A DNA stretch of 64,000 bases, taken from Rugalucina vietnamica (Eukaryota > Mollusca > Bivalvia > Lucinida > Lucinidae). The notes below the pieces were generated by a model that saw only the letters and a program-made list of their open reading frames with translations, had not been told where the DNA came from and searched no databases. Below are positions 57,001 through 64,000 of this stretch, piece after piece. Made by a program: the position numbers and the translations under genes. Position 1 is the first letter of the stretch. Each line of letters starts with the position of its first letter. The DNA lies in the NCBI GenBank assembly GCA_964017185.1, contig OZ024880.1, positions 47,939,071 to 48,003,070 of the forward strand, written 5' to 3'.

Positions 57001-58577
57001 AGACCTGTTGGTCTAGAATTATTTTGATTTTGTCTCTCTTTTCTTCTTTTCAAAGTTTCACATTCAGAAATGACGTGACCGTCACCTTTACAATAATTGC
57101 AAAACAGCCGGGGTGAGTATGAGGATCTTTGACCTTTGTTTTCACTAGTATCTTTATTTTTAGGATTATGTGAAGGACTGGAACTATCAGCTGTTAGTCC
57201 AGCTTGTGGTTGTGGATTAGGTTGAGGAGAATTATTTCTCTGTTGAGGGTTAAATGGTTTTGACTGAGGTGTATTAGGTTTAAATTGAGGGTTAAAAGGT
57301 TTCTTGTAAGGCTTATTTACAAAAGACACCTTATGAGTCAAAGCATAATCATCAGCTAATCGTGCTGCTACATCTAAAGTTTCTACTTCCCTTTCGTCAA
57401 GAAAAGATTTGACATCAGAGTGTATGCATCGTTTGAACTCTTCAACAAGCATGAGCTGTCTTAATTTTGCATGATCAGACTTTACATCCTTTGAAGAACA
57501 CCACCTATCAAATAATTGCTCCTTAGTTCTAGCAAATTCTACATGGGTTTGGTCATGTTCTTTCCTACAATTTCTGAATTTCTGCCTATAAGCTTCAGGT
57601 ACTAACTCATAAGCCTTAAGAATCAGATTTTTGACTGTGTCATAATCTGAACTTTGATCAAGTGGAAGCTGAGTGTAAATTTCTCGAGCTTTACCAATAA
57701 CAACACTCTGTAGAAGCAAGGTCCAATGCTCTTTTGGCCATTTCAAATTTTCTGCTACCTTCTCAAAATGTAAAAAATACTTATCTACCTCTTTTTCTTG
57801 AAATGGAGGAACGAGCCTGATATGCTTTGTAACATCAAATACTTTACTAGGATCAAAAGACACAGGAGGCATTGATTTACTGCTTAATTCAAGCTCTTTC
57901 ATTTTTAAACTATATTGCAGTTTTTCTTTTTCAACCTCAATTCTTTCTTCTTGCTCTAATTTTTCTTTTGCAAGCCTTTCTTCTAACTCTCTTTGTTTTT
58001 CTAACTTTTCTATTTCTAACTGTCTTTGTTTTTCTAATCTCTCTTTTTCAAGTCGTTCTTCCATTTCTCTTTGCTTTTGTTTTTCTTCTCTTTCAAACTG
58101 CATTTGTTTTTCTTTTTCTCGCTCTTCCTTTGCTAACTTTTCTTTTTCTAACTCTAACTTTTCTTTTTGCATTCTTTCTTCCCTTTCTTCCTTTTGTTTT
58201 TCAAGCTCTAACTTTTCTTTTTGCATTCTTTCTTCCCTTTCTTCCTTATCTGCCCTTCTTTTTTCTTCAAATTCTAATCTTAATTTTTCCAGTTCAAGAT
58301 GCCTTTTTAATTCTAACTCTTTCAGCTGTATGTCGGTTTGTGAGACCATAATTAGAGATGTAGCTGAGGGTTCAAAAAATTCCTCATCAACAAGAAACTG
58401 AATGATAACATTCTTAATTTCACGTTTTAACATAGATGTTTTGACATCAGGTATGCTATAATGACTAGCAATGTCTAAAAGATCACTCTTTTTGGCCAAG
58501 TTTAACAGCTCTTGAGAAGGCGCAGCAATGAAATCTTCAAGTTTGAATGACATGGTTGCTTTTTGCTGGTATGACAA
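54075..58577 (-). CDS. Gypsy gag-pol polyprotein, C-terminally damaged
   Basis: 1,500 codons. A highly charged coiled coil (about residues 60-245), capsid-like region (about 260-430), zinc knuckle CNYCKGDGHVISEC (~490), protease RDTGASQSL (~582), integrase zinc finger H-H-C-C (~830-875), integrase D (IIIDCVG), D (SDQGSNF) and E (ESQGALERF) at about 906, 963 and 998, a GPY/F-like end (RYYGPYTVEKK, ~1142), then RT from ~1270. RT motif A has His for the catalytic Asp (KFHLLKRFW), the PFG(L/M) block is replaced by an indel, YIDD is kept (~1422), and the frame stops shortly after. Most of RNase H is deleted. Confidence 0.88.
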   Translation of the reverse strand: MSYQQKATMSFKLEDFIAAPSQELLNLAKKSDLLDIASHYSIPDVKTSMLKREIKNVIIQFLVDEEFFEPSATSLIMVSQTDIQLKELELKRHLELEKLRLEFEEKRRADKEEREERMQKEKLELEKQKEEREERMQKEKLELEKEKLAKEEREKEKQMQFEREEKQKQREMEERLEKERLEKQRQLEIEKLEKQRELEERLAKEKLEQEERIEVEKEKLQYSLKMKELELSSKSMPPVSFDPSKVFDVTKHIRLVPPFQEKEVDKYFLHFEKVAENLKWPKEHWTLLLQSVVIGKAREIYTQLPLDQSSDYDTVKNLILKAYELVPEAYRQKFRNCRKEHDQTHVEFARTKEQLFDRWCSSKDVKSDHAKLRQLMLVEEFKRCIHSDVKSFLDEREVETLDVAARLADDYALTHKVSFVNKPYKKPFNPQFKPNTPQSKPFNPQQRNNSPQPNPQPQAGLTADSSSPSHNPKNKDTSENKGQRSSYSPRLFCNYCKGDGHVISECETLKRRKERQNQNNSRPTGLTSLRSKPQSIIQDENPILAKTSATDCIMEIYEPFLSEGFVSLTSDSAQSTPIKILRDTGASQSLILADTLPFSEKTSTGTSVLIQGVECGFVNVPLHNIYLSSDLVSGPVAVGIRPSLPFKGVHLLLGNDLAGDKVVVNPLLTNTPCEDQLPDPIEQEIPDLYPSCAVTRAMAKKVKLNDGIQDVDLTDTFIGQSFHDEITKSLSSSQTDFNNQRSDNDLTPSILIDQGHDQMSRSQLCQEQHSDPEISPLFERALDENEISQVPVCFYVKNDILMRKWRPPDVSAEDEWTINHQIVVPKAYRPEILNLAHETPMSGHLGINKTYHKILKHFYWPGLKSDVSQHCKSCHTCQMVGKPNQTIPKANLQPIPAFDEPFSRIIIDCVGPLPKTKSGCQYLLTIMCASTRFPEAIPLRNIKTKTIVKALVKFFTLVGLPKSVQSDQGSNFMSGTFQQVMHELGIKQYKSSAYHPESQGALERFHQTLKNMIRSYCFDTEKDWDEGIHLLLFAVRESVQESLGFSPFELVFGHTVRGPLKLMKEKFLSSNDSPLNLLQYVSDFKTRLTKAWEVARSNLKSAQSKMKLHFDENAQNRNFDPGDKVIALLPIPGRPLQARYYGPYTVEKKLSDVNYIVNTPGRRKQKQLCHINMLKKYIDRDSDNDSSVISSVSIVNSVPHEQNQTDFEEINSVNCEPLSSKLQNSDILHDLDQKLSHLDPDKKHELKQLILEYEHLFPDIPSRTDKIYHDVDIIEGAKPVKQHPYRLHPERQQYLRKEVKYLLDNDFIEPSQSEWSSPCILVPKSDGTFRMYTDYRKVNSVTKTDTFPTPRIDDCIDNIGHAKYVTKFHLLKRFWQIPFTDSPKEILEFVTTERQFRNKLKALKCCLVRLVNSLIFGLDGCKAYIDDAIIYSEEWKQHLEIIREFFKRLSDAKLTINLPKSEFCHASLTFLGHIVGQGQVRPVEAKVEAISDFPVPTGKR

Positions 58578-58653
58578 ACAATAAATATCTTTTCAAATTC
58601 AGAATAAAATAGGTGCACAAAATGTTCAATCCCGGCTCAGAGCCCCCAAAATC

Positions 58654-59469
58654 TGTTACGACCTAGCGTAACTAGACAGGTACAGCGAAAAACAACCAAG
58701 TAATTTAAACTTAACAATATTTAATCAAACAAATAAATGCTGCAAATACATACAAACAAACAAACAGATAAGTAAATAAATAAATAAATAACTTACAAAG
58801 TTAATGTCAAATAAGTCCTTGTCCCTCAAATGTAAGTCCACAATCCAGTAACCAGAATATGAGCACATGTATATTTTAATCCACACTTTTCTTCTAATCC
58901 AAAACACTAGTGAAACAACCAAAATTATATACTTTAAATCACTTCAAATTTCTGAATACCTAAGACTGAATTGGGACCTATATTTATACATCTAAGGAAA
59001 TTCTACAGGTTTCTAGAGAATGATATAATAAACTTTTCTCTAGAAAAGAAACGAACTAAACGAAAGTTCTTTTAAATTCTCCAAAGAGAATTTAGAATTC
59101 TCCAGAGAAGAATTCAAGGCCGCAACGACCATCAAGACTAAACGAAAGTCTACTAGATCCTTCGAGATCTCAGTAGTAGTATACATAGTCCAAATATATT
59201 TTTAACTTATGGTAAAAAAAACACTCACTCCATTTTCATCTGGAATTATCCACAAAGTGCTCATAGAATTTTCTATACTTCTAAATTATATAACAGTTAT
59301 AAAAATAATCAATGACATTCTTCTATAAAGTTCTAGATAATAAATTGTAGAAACATAAAAAGAAATATATATTAATTAATTGGGTTACTCCCCTTTAGAA
59401 TATATATATATAAATTATAAGTAATAGCTTTAAAAAGAATCAATATTATTGAATCAATTATATATAACA
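58654..59469 (-). repeat. 5' LTR of the gypsy element
   Basis: 816 bp, in element orientation TGTTATATATAA...GCTAGGTCGTAACA. The first bases inside the element read GATTTTGGGGGCTCTGAGCC, which contains the candidate tRNA primer site; the tRNA is not identified. Confidence 0.92.
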
Positions 59470-59728
59470 TCTTTTAACATGCAATGCATACAAAAGCGCT
59501 GGTTCAGAAACAAATTATGTACAACTTAATGAAATTGTTATGGATTATAGTCCTTAGCTATAAGATACCATGAGTTATCACATCTGACATAAAATGTAAG
59601 CCATAAATGTAAATATGAATTGATTACTAAATCGTATAACCTTTTCATTAAACAGGAATTGTGTTTTTATAGCATACTGCCAAAAACGTTTGAGTATATT
59701 TTCATGGTAAGTAATGATGTCACATTAC

Positions 59729-59957
59729 CTTAAACTCTGTGGTTCTGTGTTTGTCAATGTCAAACTGACATTATACTCGTCGCCATCTTGTGTCGCCACA
59801 GCCCCTGCCACTGACGAGTTGAGAGAGAACTGGAAGGTCCCGTCATCTGAGCCATTGACGATGAAGAACACGGTCTCGCCTACTTCTACGTAGAGGAGCT
59901 GTTCGCCAGATACATCTGTTAACCCATTTACAACACCTATCTCTGGGGCAGCATTAG
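59729..59957 (-). CDS. Exon 3: Ig/cadherin-like beta domain
   Basis: 229 nt, entering in phase 1 and leaving in phase 2, the only phase-2 junction of the gene. The sequence runs from ANAAPEIG to NTEPQSLR, is rich in alternating hydrophobics and Gly/Asp turns, and has no cysteine. It follows the post-VWD segment as a beta-sandwich domain does in mucin-like proteins. The domain class is inferred from pattern only. Confidence 0.75.
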
Positions 59958-60049
59958 CTGTAAATAACATTTAATATTAATACATCAAAAATCTGTAGTT
60001 TACGTCTTCCCCAAGGATTCAGTACGTTGTCTCCGTTTCGGACCTTCAC

Positions 60050-60455
60050 ACTAAAGAAAAGAGCCCCCAACTGGAAATAGCTGGAAATAGAGCAACGCAA
60101 AACAGCACGCTGACCAAAAGACATTTCGACAACCGGTCAAGCACTACTGCCACTGTAGACAAACGCGGATTGAGAACGCTTGAGTTACAACGGCCAGATG
60201 CCCGCCTATGTCTGTTTTTTTTTTTTTTCAAAATAGTACAAGGACTGGTCGCCTTCATGGCTAAATCAAACCATCTAAAAGCATCATGAATGACCTTTCG
60301 CCGGTTACAACAAGTACGAACTACTATAAATACGCATTCATTTTACTTGACATTGTCCAGTGGAATGTCCTCCCTGCAGATGTTGCATCCTTACTAAATC
60401 GGGAGTCCAGCAAGGTCGCAGTTAGGAATCTGCAGCATCCCAGGCCGTAGACACA
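60050..60455 (+). pseudogene. Non-LTR RT C-terminal remnant
   Basis: With stops and frameshifts: NRATQNSTLTKRHFDNRSST, RTLELQRPDARLCLF, KIVQGLVAFMA and WNVLPADVASLLN match the end of CR1/Jockey-like ORF2 proteins. A T-run is inserted in it. Confidence 0.6.
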
Positions 60456-60459
60456 GTAG

Positions 60460-60720
60460 GCAATGATCAGGAAAAGGTGCAATCAGAAAGAAATTCCCAC
60501 TCCAAAAACCGAGATGGGAAGAACTAATTGACAATTAGGTACTTATACATGTACTTAGAAAACATATCGTAAGCCGAGTGAGCAGCAAATTCCTAATAGG
60601 CCACTCAGTTACCCGAACTTAAATAAAATCATGAAAATGTACACAAGGTTCAAACAGCACATAAATTCGACTCCAAAACATAAAACATATGGAATAACAA
60701 TAGAAGTCTCGCCTTTTTAT
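60460..60720 (-). repeat. PLE 3' region fragment
   Basis: ATGATCAGGAAAAGGTGCAA, CCACTCCAAAAACCGAGATG and GTAAGCCGAGTGAGCAGC follow the family order. Confidence 0.7.
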
Positions 60721-61296
60721 CCTGACCTTAGACTCGTCTTAGCTATAATAACCTATCATCTTTTATCCGTCTTGATGAATGTTTTAAGAGACCTATTTCC
60801 CTGTCTATTGGAGGTCATTAACTGCTCACTGAGAAGGGACATGACACTTGAAAACCCTGGTGGCCTGACATTGACTCTGAGTACAGATGGGGAATCAAAC
60901 AGGTAAAAACCAATATTGATTGCAGAGGGAAGCAGCTTGATTGCACAGGTAATCAGGGATCAAAAAATCAATAAGCAGTGGACCTTTGGTATTATCCTTT
61001 AGGGGCCTTTCTATTGCCCGCCTGCAGAGATGAGGTAATCATCTTATTTTGACAGTCCTTTGATCTCTGGACGATAAGGTCCATATAATAAACAGCAGTG
61101 GTACCAATATTGCCCCTTCAGGAGCTTAGTCTTTTTTTTTTTAATTTTCAGCATTTTTTTTCAACAGCGCATCTGCCTGAAATGTCCGCGAGGGCGTATG
61201 GCAGTATATGGAGATACCCATTTGGGATATCGACTATCCTGTTTAAAGATGCAAAATTACAGTAATTCTCTTTGGCTCCATGTTGCCAAATCTATA

Positions 61297-61340
61297 GGGT
61301 CACTGAAGAGGCTTAAGGAGCCGAAACCATGGTATGGCCC
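61297..61340 (+). ncRNA. Hammerhead ribozyme A
   Basis: GGGTCA (stem I), CTGAAGA core, stem II GGCT-TAAGG-AGCC, GAAA, stem III ACC-AT-GGT, triplet GTA with predicted cleavage after 61334, TGGCCC (stem I, one G-T wobble). All conserved positions fit. Confidence 0.78.
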
Positions 61341-61672
61341 ATCCCCTTTCTCATTAATATATTCACTGCTCTTAAAGGATCTCAGTTTTATTTTTATTTG
61401 CTATTACTGCAGCTGGTGTTGTGCCGTGTGGCGGCCCTAAAAAGTCTCCCCGTACATCATCTATAGTGCAGATTATATTTTCCTTTTGGTCCTTTGAGAT
61501 CAGCGAGGGTATTCTGAGAATTCAGAAAATTAATATCGGTCTTGATTCATTTTCTGACCAACGTTTCATAAGTTTGGTCCCATTTGGATTATAATATTCT
61601 TTTTATCGACTATCCTGTTTAAAGATGCAAAATTACAGTAATTTTCTTTGGCTCCACGTTGCCAAATCTATA

Positions 61673-61716
61673 GGGTCACTGAAGAGGCTTAAGTAGCCGA
61701 AACCATGGTATGGCCC
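61673..61716 (+). ncRNA. Hammerhead ribozyme B
   Basis: Same as copy A, with loop II TAAGT instead of TAAGG. Predicted cleavage 376 nt from the site in copy A would release a unit-length RNA. Confidence 0.78.
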
Positions 61717-62024
61717 ATCCCCTTTCTCATTAATATATTCACTGCTCTTAAAGGATCTGTTTTATTTTTATTACTCATGAATGGCTTGTCGGTGCAGCCA
61801 AACACGGCTAGAGTTTTTAAATGGTTTTTACTCGAAAAAATGTACAGTTGAACATGTATGACCAAATGCTGAAACGATATGCTTTTAAACGAAATCTGAC
61901 TAAAACCCTGCTTGAAAGGTCCGTTTAATTGACAAATCATGTCTCGTTTTTGGCAATAACTACGTATCTAATTAAATTAGATAACAAACACAACACCTAA
62001 TGTTTCTGTATAAGAAAAACTACA

Positions 62025-62226
62025 ATTTGCATAGGCGAAAACAAAGACTGCACAGCTGATCACCGTCTTTATTTTCGCAAAACGGAAAGTACTGTCCATC
62101 ATCTTCTTCTTAAATACAAAATGTCAAGCCTCTAGTCTAGCCTCTAGCCTCTAGTATCAGACTGTACAGGCCGGTTTGTGTCGAACCTGGTCGGAAACCC
62201 AAATTGTCAATCTTTGCGAGGGTTCA
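62025..62226 (-). mobile_element. MITE-1 copy beside the donor of exon 2
   Basis: Left end truncated; contains CACAGCTGATCACCGTCTTT, GACTGTACAGGCCGGTTTGT and GTCGGAAACCCAAATTGTC. It ends ~8 bp from the splice donor. Confidence 0.6.
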
Positions 62227-62233
62227 TTAATAC

Positions 62234-62491
62234 CTAATTCTTCTGCAGTGATCTGTGCATGTTGCTCTGTCTCCAGTGTTTGGCTTGCAAGTTCAGCATT
62301 CCGTGTATACACAAAATCGAAGAGACATGGTAAATTGGTGGACCCGTTACAATGACCTTTTGCCTCTGCGAGTAATGCCGGGTCAGCTTCATCCAAAAAC
62401 TTCGGTACAAAGTCTTTATTGTCTTCTACATAGTATTTATAACTTCTGCCATTGTGGTACATGAAGATCGACTCATTTTCAAACGTTGTCC
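62234..62491 (-). CDS. Exon 2: MUC4-like post-VWD segment
   Basis: 86 codons, phase 1-1. The text FENESIFMYHNGRSY, a stretch with C-x-G-S-T...PCLFDF, and NAELASQTLE match the region that follows the VWD domain in MUC4 and mucin-like proteins (family knowledge). It ends in AEELG and splices in frame to ANAAPEIG of exon 3. A MITE-1 copy ends only about 8 bp downstream of its donor. Confidence 0.85.
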
Positions 62492-62499
62492 CTGGAGAA

Positions 62500-62795
62500 C
62501 AAAAAGGTTCTCAGAGCATCAGGAAAACATGTCCGTGAAATGTGAACCCCCTTAAACCCCACTTTTATATAGCAAAAACTGCGGTATGCTGGGGTATACC
62601 TATTTTTCTTATTTTTGCTCCAAAACATATAGTGTGGGTACTCGTTAGAACCGCCTCGGCGATGCGGGTCTAATGTGTACTCACAATCTATGTTTTGAGC
62701 AAAAATAAGAAAAATACCAAAATTTTTCTACCGAAAAATTTCATTTTTTACAACTTTAAAAATATCTGTATAATACATGGGCATGTTTTCATAAT
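62500..62795. mobile_element. MITE-2, complete copy
   Basis: Ends CATCAGGAAAACATGTCC and its inverse CATTATGAAAACATGCCC. The centre is an imperfect palindrome CATATAGTGTGGGTACTCGT...GTGTACTCACAATCTATG. Confidence 0.7.
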
Positions 62796-63069
62796 GATGG
62801 TTGGTTTACAATAAAATAAACAATGAAGGAATAATAAAGTCAAACATTAGAATCAAATTATCTACCAAATGCACTAAAACTGTCAAAAATATCGTTTTTG
62901 TTAACTCGACAATTTGTATTTGGTTGATGCAAGTGGGATGCATACTTTGTATGGAAAAAGCTGTAAAACTTGCTCTTCATGCGTGTTAACATTTTCTAAC
63001 CCTTTGTGCTGTATTTTCTTTCCCGCATGTCACAAAAATACATTGCTGAAGACATTCTCATGAATATCA

Positions 63070-63300
63070 AATGTGCCATTGCGTGGGAAAACCATCAATT
63101 TGGCGTTCAGAACAGGTCCCATACAAACCAGCCTGTACAGTCACAGAAGCAGGCTTCGGATAGAAGAAGAACAGGAATTGTAGTGTCCGCGTAGCGAAAA
63201 CAAGGGCGATGATCAGCTCCGCAGTCACTTCGAAGCTGATATGCGCCTTTGACTTTGCATATAAAGAATGCTGTTGTTTTTTTAGATGACGCGGTTCAAT
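63070..63300 (+). mobile_element. MITE-1 copy, worn
   Basis: GTGGGAAAACCATCAATTTG, CCAGCCTGTACAGTCACAGA, GCTCCGCAGTCACTTCGAAG, and an end near GATGACGCGGTTC. Confidence 0.6.
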
Positions 63301-63532
63301 TATTAAAGTTAAGCCAATTCCTCATTTGTAAGTATCCCTTGTCCGTCACATTAACAATCTTCAGTTAGACAAAATATTGAAAAGACTGAATAAAAGTTAT
63401 TGTAGGGACATAAAGATCAGGTAAACACAAAAAAGGTCAGATACATGCCCTGAGTGTGATTATTTGCTAATTATCATTATGCACTATACTATAATATACA
63501 AAAAAAAACAAATTCAAACCTACATGTTTTAC

Positions 63533-63721
63533 CAAATTGGAATACGGTACTGTCGTTTGAGTTACTAGGCAATGGAGTAGTTTCACCCCGCGGTAGGAGG
63601 TCATCATCAGGATCACCATTAAAATTACCCATCAGACCCGAGGTCTTTCCGTTATAATTGCCCGGTATAAGAGTAGCAATCGTCAGAAGACCATTCGCTT
63701 CAGTTATATTCACAGAAATGC
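63533..63721 (-). CDS. Exon 1 (of those visible): C-terminal part of VWD domain
   Basis: 63 codons, phase 1 at both ends. It contains GLMGNFNGDPDDDL, the signature near the end of von Willebrand D domains of MUC4-like proteins, then ends in FQFG. The donor after CAATTTG is preferred over one 10 nt further on, because only it joins in frame to the next exon to give the family-typical FQFG-TTFENES. N-glycosylation sites NIT and NDS are present. The N-terminal half of the VWD lies outside the window. Confidence 0.85.
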
Positions 63722-63739
63722 CTAAAGGAAGATATAATA

Positions 63740-63774
63740 TCTTCAGTTATATTCGCAGATATGCCTAAAGGAAG
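63740..63774 (-). repeat. Duplicated acceptor region of exon 1
   Basis: CTTCAGTTATATTCGCAGAT plus ATGCCTAAAGGAAG repeats 63698-63731 (two mismatches), so the TTTAG acceptor and the exon's first ~23 nt are present twice. Confidence 0.75.
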
Positions 63775-64000
63775 GTACAAAATCAGCATCAAAGAAAGTA
63801 AATTTACATCAAATACTAATTACAATATCTGCACAGATATAATTAAACTTTGTATTCTTGTATTCTTCTTGTATTCTTGTATACATAGTTTGACATTTTT
63901 ACTGTACTTATATGGAATGAATTTTATTACTCATACTAGAAAATATTACGACCATATTACGAGTTACAAAGAACAGAAATGAACTTATTTATAATGGGTA

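Larger units (their letters stand above)
52862..59469 (-). mobile_element. Ty3/gypsy LTR retrotransposon of Gmr1 type (integrase before RT)
   Basis: Two 816-bp LTRs flank a single minus-strand gag-pol frame; a 4-bp target duplication TCTT lies at both sides. Pol order is protease, integrase, RT, which is the Gmr1-group order and unlike usual gypsy elements (RT before integrase). The LTRs look identical over all the stretches I compared, so the insertion is recent, yet RT and RNase H are damaged. It needs proteins in trans. Confidence 0.9.
61190..61770 (+). mobile_element. Retrozyme-like tandem repeat with two hammerheads
   Basis: Direct repeat with a 376-bp period (TTTAAAGATGCAAAATTACA at 61241 and 61618). 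Each repeat has an intact hammerhead. The locus has no ORF. Small tandem hammerhead elements (retrozymes), probably mobilised by PLE machinery, are described in molluscs and other animals. Confidence 0.75.

Noticed and set aside
57872-58351. 159-residue hydrophobic frame on the plus strand.
   Set aside because: It is antisense to the Glu/Lys-rich gag coiled coil; GAA/AAA codons read backwards give Phe/Leu.

Overview
This is eukaryotic, intron-rich, repeat-dense DNA, most probably from a bivalve mollusc. That assignment is an inference from the mucin/VWD-EGF-sushi gene, the Penelope-like and Gmr1-like retroelements and the MITE content; no species is claimed. There is no operon structure and no bacterial gene.

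One host gene spans the whole window on the minus strand and leaves it at both ends. I could place 27 coding exons by splice sites, reading frame and domain content. In protein order (high to low coordinates) they encode the end of a von Willebrand D domain (63.6 kb), a MUC4-like post-VWD segment (62.3 kb), an Ig/cadherin-like beta domain (59.8 kb), a Cys-rich segment in two exons (52.5 and 51.4 kb), 23 EGF-type modules (51.0 to 9.8 kb), a 27-nt Thr/Pro micro-exon (9.26 kb) and two sushi/CCP domains (8.3 and 0.7 kb). The exons total 4,356 nt (1,452 codons) and keep one open frame across all junctions; every junction is phase 1 except one (phase 2). The protein is a secreted or membrane-tethered extracellular mucin-like protein. 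Four single EGF exons followed by a double EGF module occur three times.

The introns are filled with mobile DNA. 0-8 kb: two mariner-like TIR elements, a minisatellite, and a dead L1/Tx1-like non-LTR element carrying a hammerhead repeat. 11.8-24.1 kb: a CR1-like non-LTR element (PHD finger, SGNH esterase, CCHC, endonuclease, RT) that split an intronic minisatellite and was itself split by a 5.5-kb fold-back element and a Penelope-like element (PLE). 26-44 kb: hammerhead repeats, PLE fragments, palindromic MITEs and a 2.5-kb TIR element with RSS-like CACAGTA ends. 45-50.5 kb: a PLE with RT and GIY-YIG domains between inverted arms, hammerhead-bearing direct repeats and a tRNA-derived SINE. 52.9-59.5 kb: a Ty3/gypsy element of Gmr1 type (integrase before RT) with two 816-bp LTRs and a broken RT/RNase H. 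60-62 kb: a non-LTR RT tail and a tandem hammerhead (retrozyme-like) locus.

The least expected signals are (i) an intronic array of about 14 decayed copies of an EGF exon's last ~34 nt together with its splice donor, plus similar exon-tail copies beside four other EGF exons; (ii) several intact-looking hammerhead ribozymes in tandem repeats; (iii) the fold-back element with ~800-bp CpG-rich arms and a 6-bp target duplication; (iv) a TIR element with RAG/Transib-like ends; and (v) X-box palindromes inside a mariner-like MITE.
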